Below, piece after piece: positions 34,132 through 43,960 of a stretch of 64,000 bases of DNA. The stretch is from contig DGQT01000092.1 in NCBI GenBank assembly GCA_002390845.1, positions 62,001 through 126,000 on the forward strand, in the 5' to 3' direction. Made by a program: the position numbers and the translations under genes. The DNA is from Chitinophagaceae bacterium UBA4407. GTDB taxonomy: Bacteria > Bacteroidota > Bacteroidia > Chitinophagales > Chitinophagaceae. Position 1 is the stretch's first letter, and each line of letters starts with the position of its first letter. Below the pieces are notes generated by a model. The model worked only from the letters and a program-made list of their open reading frames with translations, did not search any database and was not told the origin of the DNA.

Positions 34132-35733
34132 ATGAAAAAAATAAAACTGATTATTAGGGATACCCGATTTTATATCCTGCTTATTTCCTGCAGTACATTG
34201 CTGGCTTCTTGCACAAAGCAATATGAGGATATTAACCTGGACAGGAATACTATTGCAACTGTTGGTGCTGCAGAATTGCCGTTCCTTTTTTCAAAAGCAG
34301 AAGCAACAGCAATTCCAAATATCTGGAATTATCAGATTGCGCAAAATCTTTTTGCAGACCAATATGCTCAGTATTTTGCCTGCACAGCCACCTACTTTCC
34401 TTCAGACCGCCTGAATATAAGAATGGACTGGGTTGGTGCAGCTTTCAATCCGATCTATACAGATATGGTTCCGCAGTTGCAATCTATTTTAACAAACTCC
34501 GATCCTTCCTCACCAGAAAATGCATTGGCGAATATCGTATGGGTACTGGGCTTTCACAGGGTTACAGATTATTGGGGGCCCATACCTTACTTTAATGCAG
34601 GAGTACCCGGAAACTCCGTTCCTTATGATGCACAGGATAAAATATATGATGACTTTTTCAAAAGACTTGATGCAGCCGTTGCGGTTTTAAAATCCAATTC
34701 AAGTGCAGCCCCTTATGGAGGCTATGATATCATTTATGGTGGAGATGTAAGCAAATGGATCAAATTTGCCAACACTTTGCGCCTTCGTTTAGCCCTCAGG
34801 ATCTCAAAAGTTGACCCAACAAGAGCTAAAGCCGAGGCAGAAGCCGCAGTTGCTGACGGTGTGATGTTGAGCAGCCCCGGTGATGACGCGTTACTTCAAA
34901 AAAGTTTGAAAGGCGCTGATAATAATGGGCTTTCAATCATGTCAGACTGGAATGAATTCAGGATGAGCGCTTCAATGGAATCTGTTTTAAATGGCTACCA
35001 GGATCCAAGGTTACCCATTTTATGGCTGCCAGATGGCGCTACTAAAGATAATCCCGCAGGTAATGGCAAATATGATGGTTTAAGAAATGGTCTTACCTCA
35101 ACTCAGTTAACTGAGGCTATTAATAAGCCAACAGCAAACGCTAAGGTTGGAAAGCGCTGGTCTTCTCCAGACTTCGGGGGCGATCCGGGTTATTTAACAA
35201 CGCCTCAGAATATTATGTGTGCAGCTGAAGCTTATTTCCTGCGTGCCGAAGGTGCAATGCTCGGATGGAATATGGGTGGTACAGCTAAAGATCTGTACGA
35301 ATCTGGTATCAGAACTTCAATGAACCAGTGGGGAATTACCGATGAAGCAGCCATTACTGCTTACATCAATAGCAGCAATGTTCCTATTGCTCCAAATGAC
35401 TATTTAAATTCAGCACCTGTTTCTGATGCCCCTGTAAAATTTGCAGCAGATGCAGCTACACAAAAAGAACAGATCGCTATTCAGAAATGGATTTGCTTAT
35501 TCCCCGATGGTAACGAAGCATGGGCCGATTACAGAAGAAGCCGTGCATTCATTTTGTATGATGTTGCCAATTCAGAAAATCCTGACATTAGCAACACAAA
35601 TACACAGTGGATAAGAAGGATACCATTCCTGCTCTCTGAAACACAGACCAATAAAACAGCAGTAGAAGCAGCAGGTGCTTTACTGGGCGGCCCCGATAAA
35701 TTAACTACGCCGCTCTGGTGGGATAAGAATTAA
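34132..35733 (+). CDS. SusD/RagB-family outer-membrane lipoprotein
   Basis: A 533-aa surface lipoprotein that closes over the SusC barrel and binds substrate. I chose the ATG at 34132, giving the signal peptide with lipobox LLASC (Cys27). Family features include KQYEDINLDRN near the start, NIVWVLGFHRVTDYWGPIPY and a central TPR-like helical region (YDDFFKRLDAAVAVL, NTLRLRLALRISKVDPTRA). It is of the SusD-like group 2 (SusD/RagB with QYFACTATYFPSDRLN). It forms an operon with SusC and ends at a strong terminator. Confidence 0.93.
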   Translation: MKKIKLIIRDTRFYILLISCSTLLASCTKQYEDINLDRNTIATVGAAELPFLFSKAEATAIPNIWNYQIAQNLFADQYAQYFACTATYFPSDRLNIRMDWVGAAFNPIYTDMVPQLQSILTNSDPSSPENALANIVWVLGFHRVTDYWGPIPYFNAGVPGNSVPYDAQDKIYDDFFKRLDAAVAVLKSNSSAAPYGGYDIIYGGDVSKWIKFANTLRLRLALRISKVDPTRAKAEAEAAVADGVMLSSPGDDALLQKSLKGADNNGLSIMSDWNEFRMSASMESVLNGYQDPRLPILWLPDGATKDNPAGNGKYDGLRNGLTSTQLTEAINKPTANAKVGKRWSSPDFGGDPGYLTTPQNIMCAAEAYFLRAEGAMLGWNMGGTAKDLYESGIRTSMNQWGITDEAAITAYINSSNVPIAPNDYLNSAPVSDAPVKFAADAATQKEQIAIQKWICLFPDGNEAWADYRRSRAFILYDVANSENPDISNTNTQWIRRIPFLLSETQTNKTAVEAAGALLGGPDKLTTPLWWDKN

Positions 35734-35755
35734 TTTCACCTGTTTGTAATAACAT

Positions 35756-35797
35756 AAAAATTCCACCGGATAACTATTATTCCGGTGGAATTTTTTT
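35756..35797 (+). terminator. Intrinsic terminator of the SusC-SusD operon
   Basis: TTCCACCGGA (35761-35770) and TCCGGTGGAA (35781-35790) form a perfect stem, flanked by an A-run before and TTTTTTT after. Confidence 0.9.
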
Positions 35798-35830
35798 ATC
35801 ATAGCCTTGGGATCGTTGAATAAAGATATC

Positions 35831-35890
35831 AGTGTATAAGTGTGCGACGCAAGGAACGATCAGTAAAGGTTTTTAGCCGGGCTCACAATA
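35831..35890 (-). repeat. Dispersed repeat, R arm
   Basis: GTATAAGTGTGCGACGCAAG, then GAACGATCAGTAAAGG and outer end TAGCCGGGCTCACAATA. Here the order in the gap is R then L, the opposite of the usual paired element. Confidence 0.8.
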
Positions 35891-35941
35891 CTGCATTTCC
35901 TTTTAAAAAGCAAACAACTTCTCATTTATGTTTTCTTAATT

Positions 35942-36001
35942 TTATGGACCGAGCAATAAAACAAAACTGATACTTTTGTTGCGTCGCACACTTGTACAGT
36001 T
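35942..36001 (+). repeat. Dispersed repeat, L arm
   Basis: Outer end TTATGGACCGAGC, core TTGTTGCGTCGCACACTTG. It ends about 75 bases before the VCBS gene. The rest of the 35734-36076 gap is the terminator and the R arm. Confidence 0.8.
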
Positions 36002-36076
36002 TTATTATTACTCAGCTTTAAACAGCCGGTACCACATTACGCATCAGTAAGATTGTTAAGCATTCAATTCAAAATT

Positions 36077-39000
36077 ATGTTACGTCTTTTTTCTTCGGCG
36101 TTGTTGTTATTGCTTGTTATTTCATTTCAGGGTTGTGGAAATGATGATGACCACCTGTTTACAATGCTCGATAAAAGCAGCACCAATATTAATTTTCAAA
36201 ACACCCTTTTTGAAGATGGCCCTTTAAATGTTGCCAACTACATTTACTTCTACAACGGCGGCGGTGTTGCAATAGGCGATATAAACAACGATGGCCTGCA
36301 GGATATTTTATTTACCGGGAATATGGTAAAAAACCGCCTGTACCTGAACAAAGGAAATTTTAAGTTTGAAGATATAACAGACAAAAGCGGTGTGGCTTCA
36401 AAACAGGGATGGTGTATGGGTGCAACCATGGCAGATGTTAACGGCGATGGTAAACTGGATGTTTATATATGCCGCAGTGCCGACATACGCCCTGAACTGC
36501 GCAGCAACCTGCTTTTTATAAATAACGGCGATCTTACATTTTCAGAAAAAGCGGCGCAATATGGCCTCGCAGATACCGGGTATTCTACGCAGGCTTCGTT
36601 CTTTGATTATGATAAAGACGGCGACCTGGATTGTTTTATTATTAACCACTCATTGCAAAAATATACAGCCGGTGTGCAGGACAACCCGGAGATCCGTAAT
36701 GAACACAATCCCGCTTATGCCAATAAATTATACCGCAATGATAACGGCCATTTTTCTGATGTAACAGAACAGTCGGGTATTACTTCCAATGTACTCACTT
36801 TTGGTTTGGGGTTGGCTATATCAGATTTTAATAATGATGGCTGGCCGGATGTTTACGTATCGAACGATTTCAATGAACCAGACTATTTTTTTATAAACAA
36901 CCGTAACGGAACTTTTACTGAATCGCTTTCAAAATGTATGGACCAGGTATCTCTTTATTCCATGGGTTCTGCCGCCGCAGATTTTAATAACGACGGCCTT
37001 GTTGACCTGCTTACTTTAGACATGATGCCTGAAGATAACAAGACCCAAAAGATGCACAGCGGCGCCGAAAATTTTGATAAATTTCAACACCTTTTTAACC
37101 AGGGTTTTTATTACGAGTACAGCAGGAATATGCTGCAGAAAAATAATGGCGATGGTACGTTCAGCGAGGTTGGCCAACTGGCAGGCGTTTCAAATACAGA
37201 CTGGAGCTGGGCCGGCCTTTTTGGTGATTATGATAATGATGGCAACAAGGATCTTTTTATAACAAACGGTTATGTAAAAGATTATACTGAAATGGATTTT
37301 CTGAAATATTCAGTCGACAGGGTTGTAAGAACCATGCATCACGACTCAGTAGATGCGATTCCCGACTACATTAAAAAAATGCCAACGCTTCGTATTCCAA
37401 ATTATATTTTTCAAAACAACGGTAACGAAACCTTTACAAAGAAAACAACAGATTGGGGATTGGATCAGCCCGGCGTTTCAGCGGGAGCAGCTTATGTTGA
37501 TCTTGATAACGATGGCGATCTTGATCTTGTGGTAAACAATTCCAACGATTACGCAAGCATTTATAAAAACAATGGTGAGAAAAAGAGTAAAAACAATTTC
37601 CTGCGTATTGAATTAAAAGGTAATGCCGCAAACGAAAGGGGCATTGGCACAAAAGTTAAACTGTTTTGTAAAGGGCAACAGTATTACCAGGAACAGTCGC
37701 CGGTAAGGGGCTTTCAATCTTCAGTTGATCCGGTGCTTGATTTTGGTGTTGGTTCAAATAGTGTAATTGATTCTGTCCTCATCATTTGGCCCAACGACAA
37801 TTTTCAAAAAATGGTAAACGTAAAACCCAATCAAACACTCACCATAAAACTTACAGATGCAGACGGTAAATGGGTTTACGATTCTACAGCAGTTATTAAG
37901 CAGCCGATTTTAACACAGGCAACATTACCCAATGTGCAGCATCACGAAAATGCTTTCAGCGATTTTACAGTTCAGGGTTTATTGCCCAATTATCTTTCAC
38001 GGCAGGGCCCATGTATCGAAGCGGCTGATATAAACAACGATGGCCTTGAAGATTTTTTTATGGGTGGCGCCAAAGATCAGCCCTCGCAAATATTTATACA
38101 AAATGCAAATGGAACATTCACGCTTAAACCTGAACCAGCCTTTCTTAAAGATGCTGCAAGTGAGGATGTAGCCGCAGTTTTCTTTGATGCAGACAATGAT
38201 GGCGATAAAGACCTCTATGTAGCGGCGGGTGGTTACGAATTTAATGATAATGATCCCGCACTGCAAGACAGGCTTTATTTAAACGATGGCAAAGGCAATT
38301 TTACCAAAACAGAAAAGGCATTACCGCAATTGCTTACCAGTAAAGGTTGTGTAAAAGCTGCAGACATTGACAGCGATGGGGATATGGATTTATTTATTGG
38401 CGGCAGGGTAGTGGCAGGCAAATACCCAACTGCGCCGCATAGTTATATTTTGCTGAATGATGGCAAAGGCACATTTACAGATGCAACTTTAAATGTATGC
38501 AGTGCATTACAGCAACCTGGAATGGTTACCGATGCATTGTTTACAGACTTGAATAACGACAAGCAACCAGACCTGATTATTGTAGGAGAATGGATGCCCG
38601 TAAAAGTGTTCATCAATCAAAAAGGAAAACTTACTGATGCATCTTCAACTTATATTCATTTTGCAAGTACCGGCTGGTGGAACAAAATAAATGCTGCAGA
38701 CATGGATGGCGATGGCGACCTCGATCTTATTATTGGCAACTGTGGTTTAAACACCCAGTTTCATGTAAATGAAAAGGAGCCGATGACCATTTATTACAAA
38801 GATTTTGATGGCAATGGTTCCGTTGATCCTGTTCTTTGTTATTATATCAACGGTGTTTCTTATCCCGCAAATTCACGCGACGATATTACCGAACAGCTTC
38901 CCGGTTTAAAGAAGAAATTTCTTGAGTATAAAGATTATGCCAATGCTACCATTAACGACATGTTTACTCCCGATCAGTTAAAAGATGCGGGCATACTTAA

Positions 39001-39376
39001 GGCCGAAACCATGCAAACGGTTTATCTTGAAAACCAGGGTACTAAAGGGTTTGCACTGCACAGGCTTCCGCTTGAAGCACAGTATGCACCCGTGTATGGT
39101 ATTGCCACAGCAGATGTAAACAAAGATGGTAAAAAAGATATGTTACTTACCGGCGGCAATACGTGGACGAGAATAAAATATGGACGTTACAGCGCCAATC
39201 ATGGTGTGTTGTTGCTGGGCAATGGCAAGGGCGGTTTTACTTATGCAACACAACCCGAAAGTGGTTTAAACATACACGGCAATGTAAGAAGCCTTGCACC
39301 AATAACTATAAATAAATCGAATGCTTTTATTGCAGGCATTAACGATACAGATGCAGTTTTGATAAAGACCAAATAG
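36077..39376 (+). CDS. FG-GAP/VCBS repeat lipoprotein with ASPIC/UnbV domain
   Basis: An ~1100-aa exported lipoprotein. ATG 36077 gives the signal peptide with LVISFQGC (Cys20). Calcium-binding FG-GAP repeats with D-x-N-x-D-G loops appear throughout (DINNDGLQDILF, DVNGDGKLDVYI, DYDKDGDLDCFI, DFNNDGWPDVYV and many more), forming one or two beta propellers. An ASPIC/UnbV domain lies near 510-600 (NERGIGTKVKLFCKGQQYYQ). Such proteins often sit by SusCD pairs and are thought to bind carbohydrate or protein at the surface; here it follows SusD but beyond a terminator, so it is probably a separate unit. Confidence 0.9.
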   Translation: MLRLFSSALLLLLVISFQGCGNDDDHLFTMLDKSSTNINFQNTLFEDGPLNVANYIYFYNGGGVAIGDINNDGLQDILFTGNMVKNRLYLNKGNFKFEDITDKSGVASKQGWCMGATMADVNGDGKLDVYICRSADIRPELRSNLLFINNGDLTFSEKAAQYGLADTGYSTQASFFDYDKDGDLDCFIINHSLQKYTAGVQDNPEIRNEHNPAYANKLYRNDNGHFSDVTEQSGITSNVLTFGLGLAISDFNNDGWPDVYVSNDFNEPDYFFINNRNGTFTESLSKCMDQVSLYSMGSAAADFNNDGLVDLLTLDMMPEDNKTQKMHSGAENFDKFQHLFNQGFYYEYSRNMLQKNNGDGTFSEVGQLAGVSNTDWSWAGLFGDYDNDGNKDLFITNGYVKDYTEMDFLKYSVDRVVRTMHHDSVDAIPDYIKKMPTLRIPNYIFQNNGNETFTKKTTDWGLDQPGVSAGAAYVDLDNDGDLDLVVNNSNDYASIYKNNGEKKSKNNFLRIELKGNAANERGIGTKVKLFCKGQQYYQEQSPVRGFQSSVDPVLDFGVGSNSVIDSVLIIWPNDNFQKMVNVKPNQTLTIKLTDADGKWVYDSTAVIKQPILTQATLPNVQHHENAFSDFTVQGLLPNYLSRQGPCIEAADINNDGLEDFFMGGAKDQPSQIFIQNANGTFTLKPEPAFLKDAASEDVAAVFFDADNDGDKDLYVAAGGYEFNDNDPALQDRLYLNDGKGNFTKTEKALPQLLTSKGCVKAADIDSDGDMDLFIGGRVVAGKYPTAPHSYILLNDGKGTFTDATLNVCSALQQPGMVTDALFTDLNNDKQPDLIIVGEWMPVKVFINQKGKLTDASSTYIHFASTGWWNKINAADMDGDGDLDLIIGNCGLNTQFHVNEKEPMTIYYKDFDGNGSVDPVLCYYINGVSYPANSRDDITEQLPGLKKKFLEYKDYANATINDMFTPDQLKDAGILKAETMQTVYLENQGTKGFALHRLPLEAQYAPVYGIATADVNKDGKKDMLLTGGNTWTRIKYGRYSANHGVLLLGNGKGGFTYATQPESGLNIHGNVRSLAPITINKSNAFIAGINDTDAVLIKTK

Positions 39377-39427
39377 TAACTTTTTAATTTTCTTGTTACA
39401 AGCTTTTCAATCTTGTAAAGCGTTTAT

Positions 39428-39655
39428 TATTGGCCCAACTACTTTGCTACTATGTAGCCCGGTTGCGTCGCACACTTTTGCGTTTTGTTCGCTGTTGGGC
39501 ATTGTGCAAATGGTCTTACTATATGCTACCCCCGCAATAAAAAACTTTCTGAATTTAGTTTTACTGATTTTATATAAGCCCAAAGCTGCCATTTGTACAA
39601 AAGATAAAGTGATTGCGACGCAACGAAGATGCTATGAAAACTGATGCTGGTATTC
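39428..39655. repeat. Dispersed repeat, full L-R element
   Basis: L arm 39428-39488 (outer ATTGGCCCAACT, core TTGCGTCGCACACTTTTGCG) and R arm 39604-39655 (GTGATTGCGACGCAACG, tail GATGCTATGAAAACTGATGC). It occupies most of the 39377-39809 gap; the rest shows nothing gene-like. Confidence 0.82.
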
Positions 39656-39809
39656 AAATAAATCATTTTCTGGCAACTTATGATTACGCAATAAAAACAT
39701 CCAAATGCTCAGCATTATTTTTTTGCTTAACATAAACCGTTGTTAAAGCAACTGCCATAACATTTATTTTAGTTTACATGCTATTTATTGCACAGCTAAA
39801 CTAAAATTT

Positions 39810-40475
39810 ATGGTACAAAAATTTACGCTTATTGCAACACTGTTTGCATGCATTTCATTAACCTCAAAATCGCAAATTGAAAAGGGCAATGTTTTAGTTG
39901 GCGGTAATCTTGCATTTAACAGTACTACCCGGGATCCGGCTGGTTTATCTGGCCCAACATCCGGCCTTTCTATTTCGCCTTCAGTAGCATGGGCCTGTAA
40001 AAATAACAGGCTTGCCGGGGTATTGCTTACATACAGGCATACAGGTAACGAAAATAAAGAGCTTAACACAAACAGCTACGGGGCAGGTGTATTTCTACGG
40101 CAGTACAAGCCTTTGGGCAAAAGCGGTTTTTATGTTTTTGCACAGGAATCTTTGAATTATAATAACAATGAATACAGGCAGTTCGTGAGTGGTTATAGCG
40201 GTAGTTATATTTTAAAATCAAAAGCTGATGATATCAGCACCGGTATAAACCCCGGTTTTGCATTTGACCTTACCAATAAAGTTCAATTAGAATTATTACT
40301 CAATAACCTTGTTTCACTGGGGTACTCGCAAACAAAAAGCAGCAGCATATTTAACACCAGTGGAATTCCCCCGTTCAGTTACAAAGAGCATAGCTTTTAT
40401 ATAAACTCGGACTTTAACCTTGACCAATTGAGTAATATTAATGTTGGCGTAAAATTTATACTGGGAAAAAAGTGA
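39810..40475 (+). CDS. Outer-membrane beta-barrel protein (OprF/OmpW-like size)
   Basis: A 221-aa exported protein: signal peptide to about residue 22 (ISLTSKSQ), then alternating amphipathic strands with many Tyr, Asn, Gly and Ser (KGNVLVGGNLAFNSTTRD, SGFYVFAQESLNYNNNEYR) and a terminal strand NVGVKFILGKK. This is the pattern of an eight-stranded barrel of the Bacteroidota outer-membrane beta-barrel domain group. No function can be assigned. It is followed by a terminator. Confidence 0.72.
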   Translation: MVQKFTLIATLFACISLTSKSQIEKGNVLVGGNLAFNSTTRDPAGLSGPTSGLSISPSVAWACKNNRLAGVLLTYRHTGNENKELNTNSYGAGVFLRQYKPLGKSGFYVFAQESLNYNNNEYRQFVSGYSGSYILKSKADDISTGINPGFAFDLTNKVQLELLLNNLVSLGYSQTKSSSIFNTSGIPPFSYKEHSFYINSDFNLDQLSNINVGVKFILGKK

Positions 40476-40503
40476 TCTAATTATTAAAGGCAGCATTTCA
40501 AAT

Positions 40504-40537
40504 TGTTACAGGCGGGTTAGCGCCAACCGCCTGCAAC
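40504..40537 (+). terminator. Intrinsic terminator
   Basis: CAGGCGGGTT and AACCGCCTG form a near-perfect stem with loop AGCGCC; outer TGTT/AACA bases may extend it, and ATTTTATTT follows. It lies between the beta-barrel gene and the GT4 gene. Confidence 0.7.
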
Positions 40538-40592
40538 AAAATTTTATTTATCTGAATCAACTTATTGTTTGTTTATTTTAGCATAACGCAAT

Positions 40593-41681
40593 ATGCAGAA
40601 TAAGAAACTTACGGTTGTACAAATTATCGATCAGTTGAATGTTGGCGGCGCCGAACGTGTACTGGTAACACTCTCAAATCTCTTGTACCAAAACGGCCAC
40701 TCAGTTACTGTTGTTGCTACTGTAACCAAAGGGCCGCTGGCGGCACAATTGAATAAAGAAATTCCTTTTATCGATCTTCAGAGAAAATGGAAATGGAACC
40801 CATTTACGATGTTCAGTTTAATAAAAGCAATAAAAGGATTTGATATTATCCACGTGCATTCTTCTTATAACCTTCGGTATGTTTACCTTGCTTCAAAACT
40901 TTTTGCATTACGAAAACCAATTTTCTTTCACGAACATTTTGGCGATATTGAAACCAATAAAAATGTGTCCTGGCACCAGCGGCTGATTTATCCAAAAACC
41001 ATATTGGTCGCTGTTTCCCGCAGTATAGAACAATGGGCATTACAAAGTTTGAAGATGGATAGCAAAAGAGTTTTTCTTTTACCAAATACAGTAAATGTTA
41101 TTAAGCCAGGTGATGCCCAAAACCAGGATGCAGCTAATGCAATAAATCTTGTACTCGTTGCCAATATTCGGCCAACAAAAAATATAGAATTTGCTATTGA
41201 CCTGCTAAAAGAATTGAATGCGAAAAATCTTTTTCACCTAACCATTATTGGTAAGCCGACAGAATTGGTTTATCTCGAAAATCTGCAACAAAAAATAAAG
41301 CAGCTTCAAATAACAGAACAGGTAAATTTTATTTTTAATGCAGATGAAATACAACCAATGCTACATCAGTTCGATCTTGGTATTCACACGGCAAAATCAG
41401 AATCAGGGCCTTTGGTTTTAATTGAATACATGGCACAGGGATTACCTTTTATTACGTTTAACACTGGTGAAGTTGTGCAACAGATAAAAACTGAATTACC
41501 GGAATTGATCGCTGATGATTTTAATATTCAGTCATGGATTGAAAAGATCGGATTTTTGCTCAATGCTAAAAACTCATTATCAATCGTAGATAAAATGCAA
41601 GGGGTTTTTAAAGCTAATTTTTCTGAAGAGGAATACTATAAACGTTGCATTCATATTTACAATGAAGGCTTGAAGTTGTAA
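40593..41681 (+). CDS. Glycosyltransferase family 4
   Basis: A 362-aa GT-B enzyme of the GT4/GT1 superfamily. N-terminal IIDQLNVGGAERVLVTLSNLL is the classic acceptor-domain opening with GGAE; AVSRSIEQWA and VFLLPNTVNV mark the interdomain region; the donor site is HTAKSESGPLVLIEYMAQGLPFI, matching the E-x7-E type motif. It probably works in surface polysaccharide or LPS synthesis, but no wzx/wzy or other glycan genes are near. Monocistronic with terminators on both sides. Confidence 0.88.
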   Translation: MQNKKLTVVQIIDQLNVGGAERVLVTLSNLLYQNGHSVTVVATVTKGPLAAQLNKEIPFIDLQRKWKWNPFTMFSLIKAIKGFDIIHVHSSYNLRYVYLASKLFALRKPIFFHEHFGDIETNKNVSWHQRLIYPKTILVAVSRSIEQWALQSLKMDSKRVFLLPNTVNVIKPGDAQNQDAANAINLVLVANIRPTKNIEFAIDLLKELNAKNLFHLTIIGKPTELVYLENLQQKIKQLQITEQVNFIFNADEIQPMLHQFDLGIHTAKSESGPLVLIEYMAQGLPFITFNTGEVVQQIKTELPELIADDFNIQSWIEKIGFLLNAKNSLSIVDKMQGVFKANFSEEEYYKRCIHIYNEGLKL

Positions 41682-41685
41682 ATAT

Positions 41686-41720
41686 AAAACCTGCCAGGTT
41701 TTTAAGGCCAGGCAGGTTTT
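41686..41720 (+). terminator. Intrinsic terminator after GT4
   Basis: AAAACCTGCC (41686-41695) and GGCAGGTTTT (41711-41720) form a perfect 10-bp stem. Confidence 0.8.
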
Positions 41721-41745
41721 ATGGCTGTTGAAAGCTTCATACAGA

Positions 41746-41813
41746 TTCAAAACTACAAGTGTGCGACGCAACTAAAGCTCAATAGATATTCAATTGCCCG
41801 GTTCAAAAAAATG
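41746..41813 (-). repeat. Dispersed repeat, R arm
   Basis: ACTACAAGTGTGCGACGCAAC, then TAAAGCTCAATAGATATTC and the outer end TTGCCCGGTTCAAAAAA. The outer end lies 4 bases from the stop of the OPT transporter gene. Confidence 0.85.
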
Positions 41814-41816
41814 TAT

Positions 41817-43889
41817 TTATTCTTCTAAAATATTGGTACTTTTTTTCATGGCAGTTCTGTATAAAATAATCGCAAGCGTTACAAATAATCCTACCCCAAG
41901 CAACTGGTAAATGCCGGGCGATAAGAAACTTTCTAAACCACTTTCCATATTCACGGTTTCAAGGCTTTTTGCAATGTTTTCGCTACCTGCGGTAAGCAAC
42001 GCAACAGCAACACCGGCCAATGCACCACCGGCTACCAAACCCGTTGCAAAGAGATTGCCTTTGCCAAGATCATCCTCTTCTACAGCTTCGCCTTTTTTCT
42101 TTTTTCTTCTGTCAACCAATGCACGTACAGCACCGCCTGCGAAGATGGGCAGCGTAGTGCTCAATGGAAGATAAGCACCTACTGCAAAGCTTAAAGAATT
42201 TACACCACACAATTCCATTACCACTGCTAGCGCAACACCTACAAATACAAATTGCCAGTCGAGGTTGAATGATAAAATCCCTTTGATTAATGTTGCCATT
42301 AATGTTGCCTGCGGCCCGGGAAATTTATCTGTACCAATGGCGTGAGTGTAGCCTTGTTTCAGCATTTCAGCCGTTGGCGTGTCCAGTATTTTTACAGTTA
42401 AACCAATAACGATCGAAGAAACAATGGCACCAATAAATAAAGCCAACTGTTGATTGCGTGGCGTAGCACCAACAATGTAACCTGTTTTTAAATCCTGTGA
42501 AGTAGCACCTGCATTGGCAGCGGCAATGCAGATCATTCCGCCCACAACCAAAACCATGGGCTCATAAGTTTTACCGCTCCAGCCAATGCCAATAAATACC
42601 AGGCAGGTGGCCATAACGGTGGCGATGGTCATGCCGCTGATCGGGTTATTGCTCGAACCAATAATGCCTACAATTCTTGAAGAAACGGTTACGAAGAATG
42701 CGCCAAAAATTACTACTAATAAACCAAGAAATAATTTACTGATTACACCATCGCCGGGTATCATTGGAATGAAAGCCATTAATAAGATCAGGCCGATACT
42801 ACCGAATAAAACCACTTTTAAATTCATGTCTTTATCAGTACGCAACACAGCCTTGCCCGCAGCTTTATCTTTTAAAGAACCAATACTTTCTTTAAATGAA
42901 GAAATGATTGTGGGGATGGTTTTTAGCAATGTAATAAAACCACCGGCTGCAACAGCACCAGCACCAACCTGACGAATGTAGGCGCGGTAAACTGCGGTTG
43001 CTGTATCTGCAAAGGTGTGACTCGTAGGGTCCCATCCACCAGGTCCGCCTGCAGTTAAAACATCTTTTAAGTAACCGAGCTTTACAAGCTGCGTGGCGAT
43101 CATTGTTTGATCGTGAATCAGCGTTGCCACCAACGGATTGAACACCATCCAGCTTAATACACCACCAGCCACCAATGTGCCTGCAATACGCGGACCGATG
43201 ATATAACCTACGCCCAAATATTCAGGCGTTATTTCGCCGCTGATTTTTGCGGCAGGAAAATATTTATTAGTGAGTGCAGTTGTGTAGGCGGGTACTTCAG
43301 CAATTACGTGGAAAATCCTTTGCAAAAAAGCGTAGCCCATAGAAATAGCCACGCCAAGAAAAGCAACCTTTGCAACCTCTCCGCCTTTTTCGCCAGCTTT
43401 TAAAACCGAAGCGCAGGCTGTGCCTTCGGGGTAAGGAAGTGTATCATGTTCTTTTACAATTAAGGAACGACGTAAGGGAATCATCATTAGTGTTCCCAGT
43501 AAGCCGCCAAAGATGGCAAGCACCAGAATGGTGATATAATTAAAATATTCAGCACCTACACTTTTGCCATCTTCGCCCATGGATAAAAATAAAAAGCCCG
43601 GCAGTGTAAACGCAACACCGCTGGCAATACTTTCACTGGCAGAGCCCGTTGTTTGAATGATATTGTTTTCTAAGATCGTTGTACGCAGAAACCTTTTGCC
43701 AAGTGTGATGGCAATTACTGCAATAGGTATGGAAGCGCTTACGGTAAGCCCTGCTTTTAAGGCAAGATATACAGAGGCAGCACCAAACAAACAACCCATT
43801 AAACAGCCAACCAGAACAGCTTTAAGGGTAAACTCCTTCATATTTATTTCGGGGGAAACAAATGGCTGAAATACTTTTTTATCGCTCAT
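41817..43889 (-). CDS. OPT-family oligopeptide transporter
   Basis: A 690-aa inner-membrane transporter of the OPT family (bacterial PT-like branch) with about 14-16 hydrophobic segments, moving small peptides or metal-chelates. Key segments: EFTLKAVLVGCLMGCLFGAA, NNIIQTTGSASESIASGVAF, LPYPEGTACASVLKAGEKGG and SQDLKTGYIVGATPRNQQ, all typical of the bacterial OPT group. The loop RRKKKKGEAVEEDDLGKG near residue 600 is cytosolic. It stands alone with an R arm at its 3' end. Confidence 0.93.
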   Translation of the reverse strand: MSDKKVFQPFVSPEINMKEFTLKAVLVGCLMGCLFGAASVYLALKAGLTVSASIPIAVIAITLGKRFLRTTILENNIIQTTGSASESIASGVAFTLPGFLFLSMGEDGKSVGAEYFNYITILVLAIFGGLLGTLMMIPLRRSLIVKEHDTLPYPEGTACASVLKAGEKGGEVAKVAFLGVAISMGYAFLQRIFHVIAEVPAYTTALTNKYFPAAKISGEITPEYLGVGYIIGPRIAGTLVAGGVLSWMVFNPLVATLIHDQTMIATQLVKLGYLKDVLTAGGPGGWDPTSHTFADTATAVYRAYIRQVGAGAVAAGGFITLLKTIPTIISSFKESIGSLKDKAAGKAVLRTDKDMNLKVVLFGSIGLILLMAFIPMIPGDGVISKLFLGLLVVIFGAFFVTVSSRIVGIIGSSNNPISGMTIATVMATCLVFIGIGWSGKTYEPMVLVVGGMICIAAANAGATSQDLKTGYIVGATPRNQQLALFIGAIVSSIVIGLTVKILDTPTAEMLKQGYTHAIGTDKFPGPQATLMATLIKGILSFNLDWQFVFVGVALAVVMELCGVNSLSFAVGAYLPLSTTLPIFAGGAVRALVDRRKKKKGEAVEEDDLGKGNLFATGLVAGGALAGVAVALLTAGSENIAKSLETVNMESGLESFLSPGIYQLLGVGLFVTLAIILYRTAMKKSTNILEE

Positions 43890-43960
43890 GCATATTGGTT
43901 TAGATTTTAAATGTAACGCATTTGTTTTTTACTCCTTATTTTTAATGCATTCATTTTTAT

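Noticed and set aside
39393..39644. 83-codon open frame on the + strand
   Set aside because: Mostly L arm and spacer of the element at 39428-39655.
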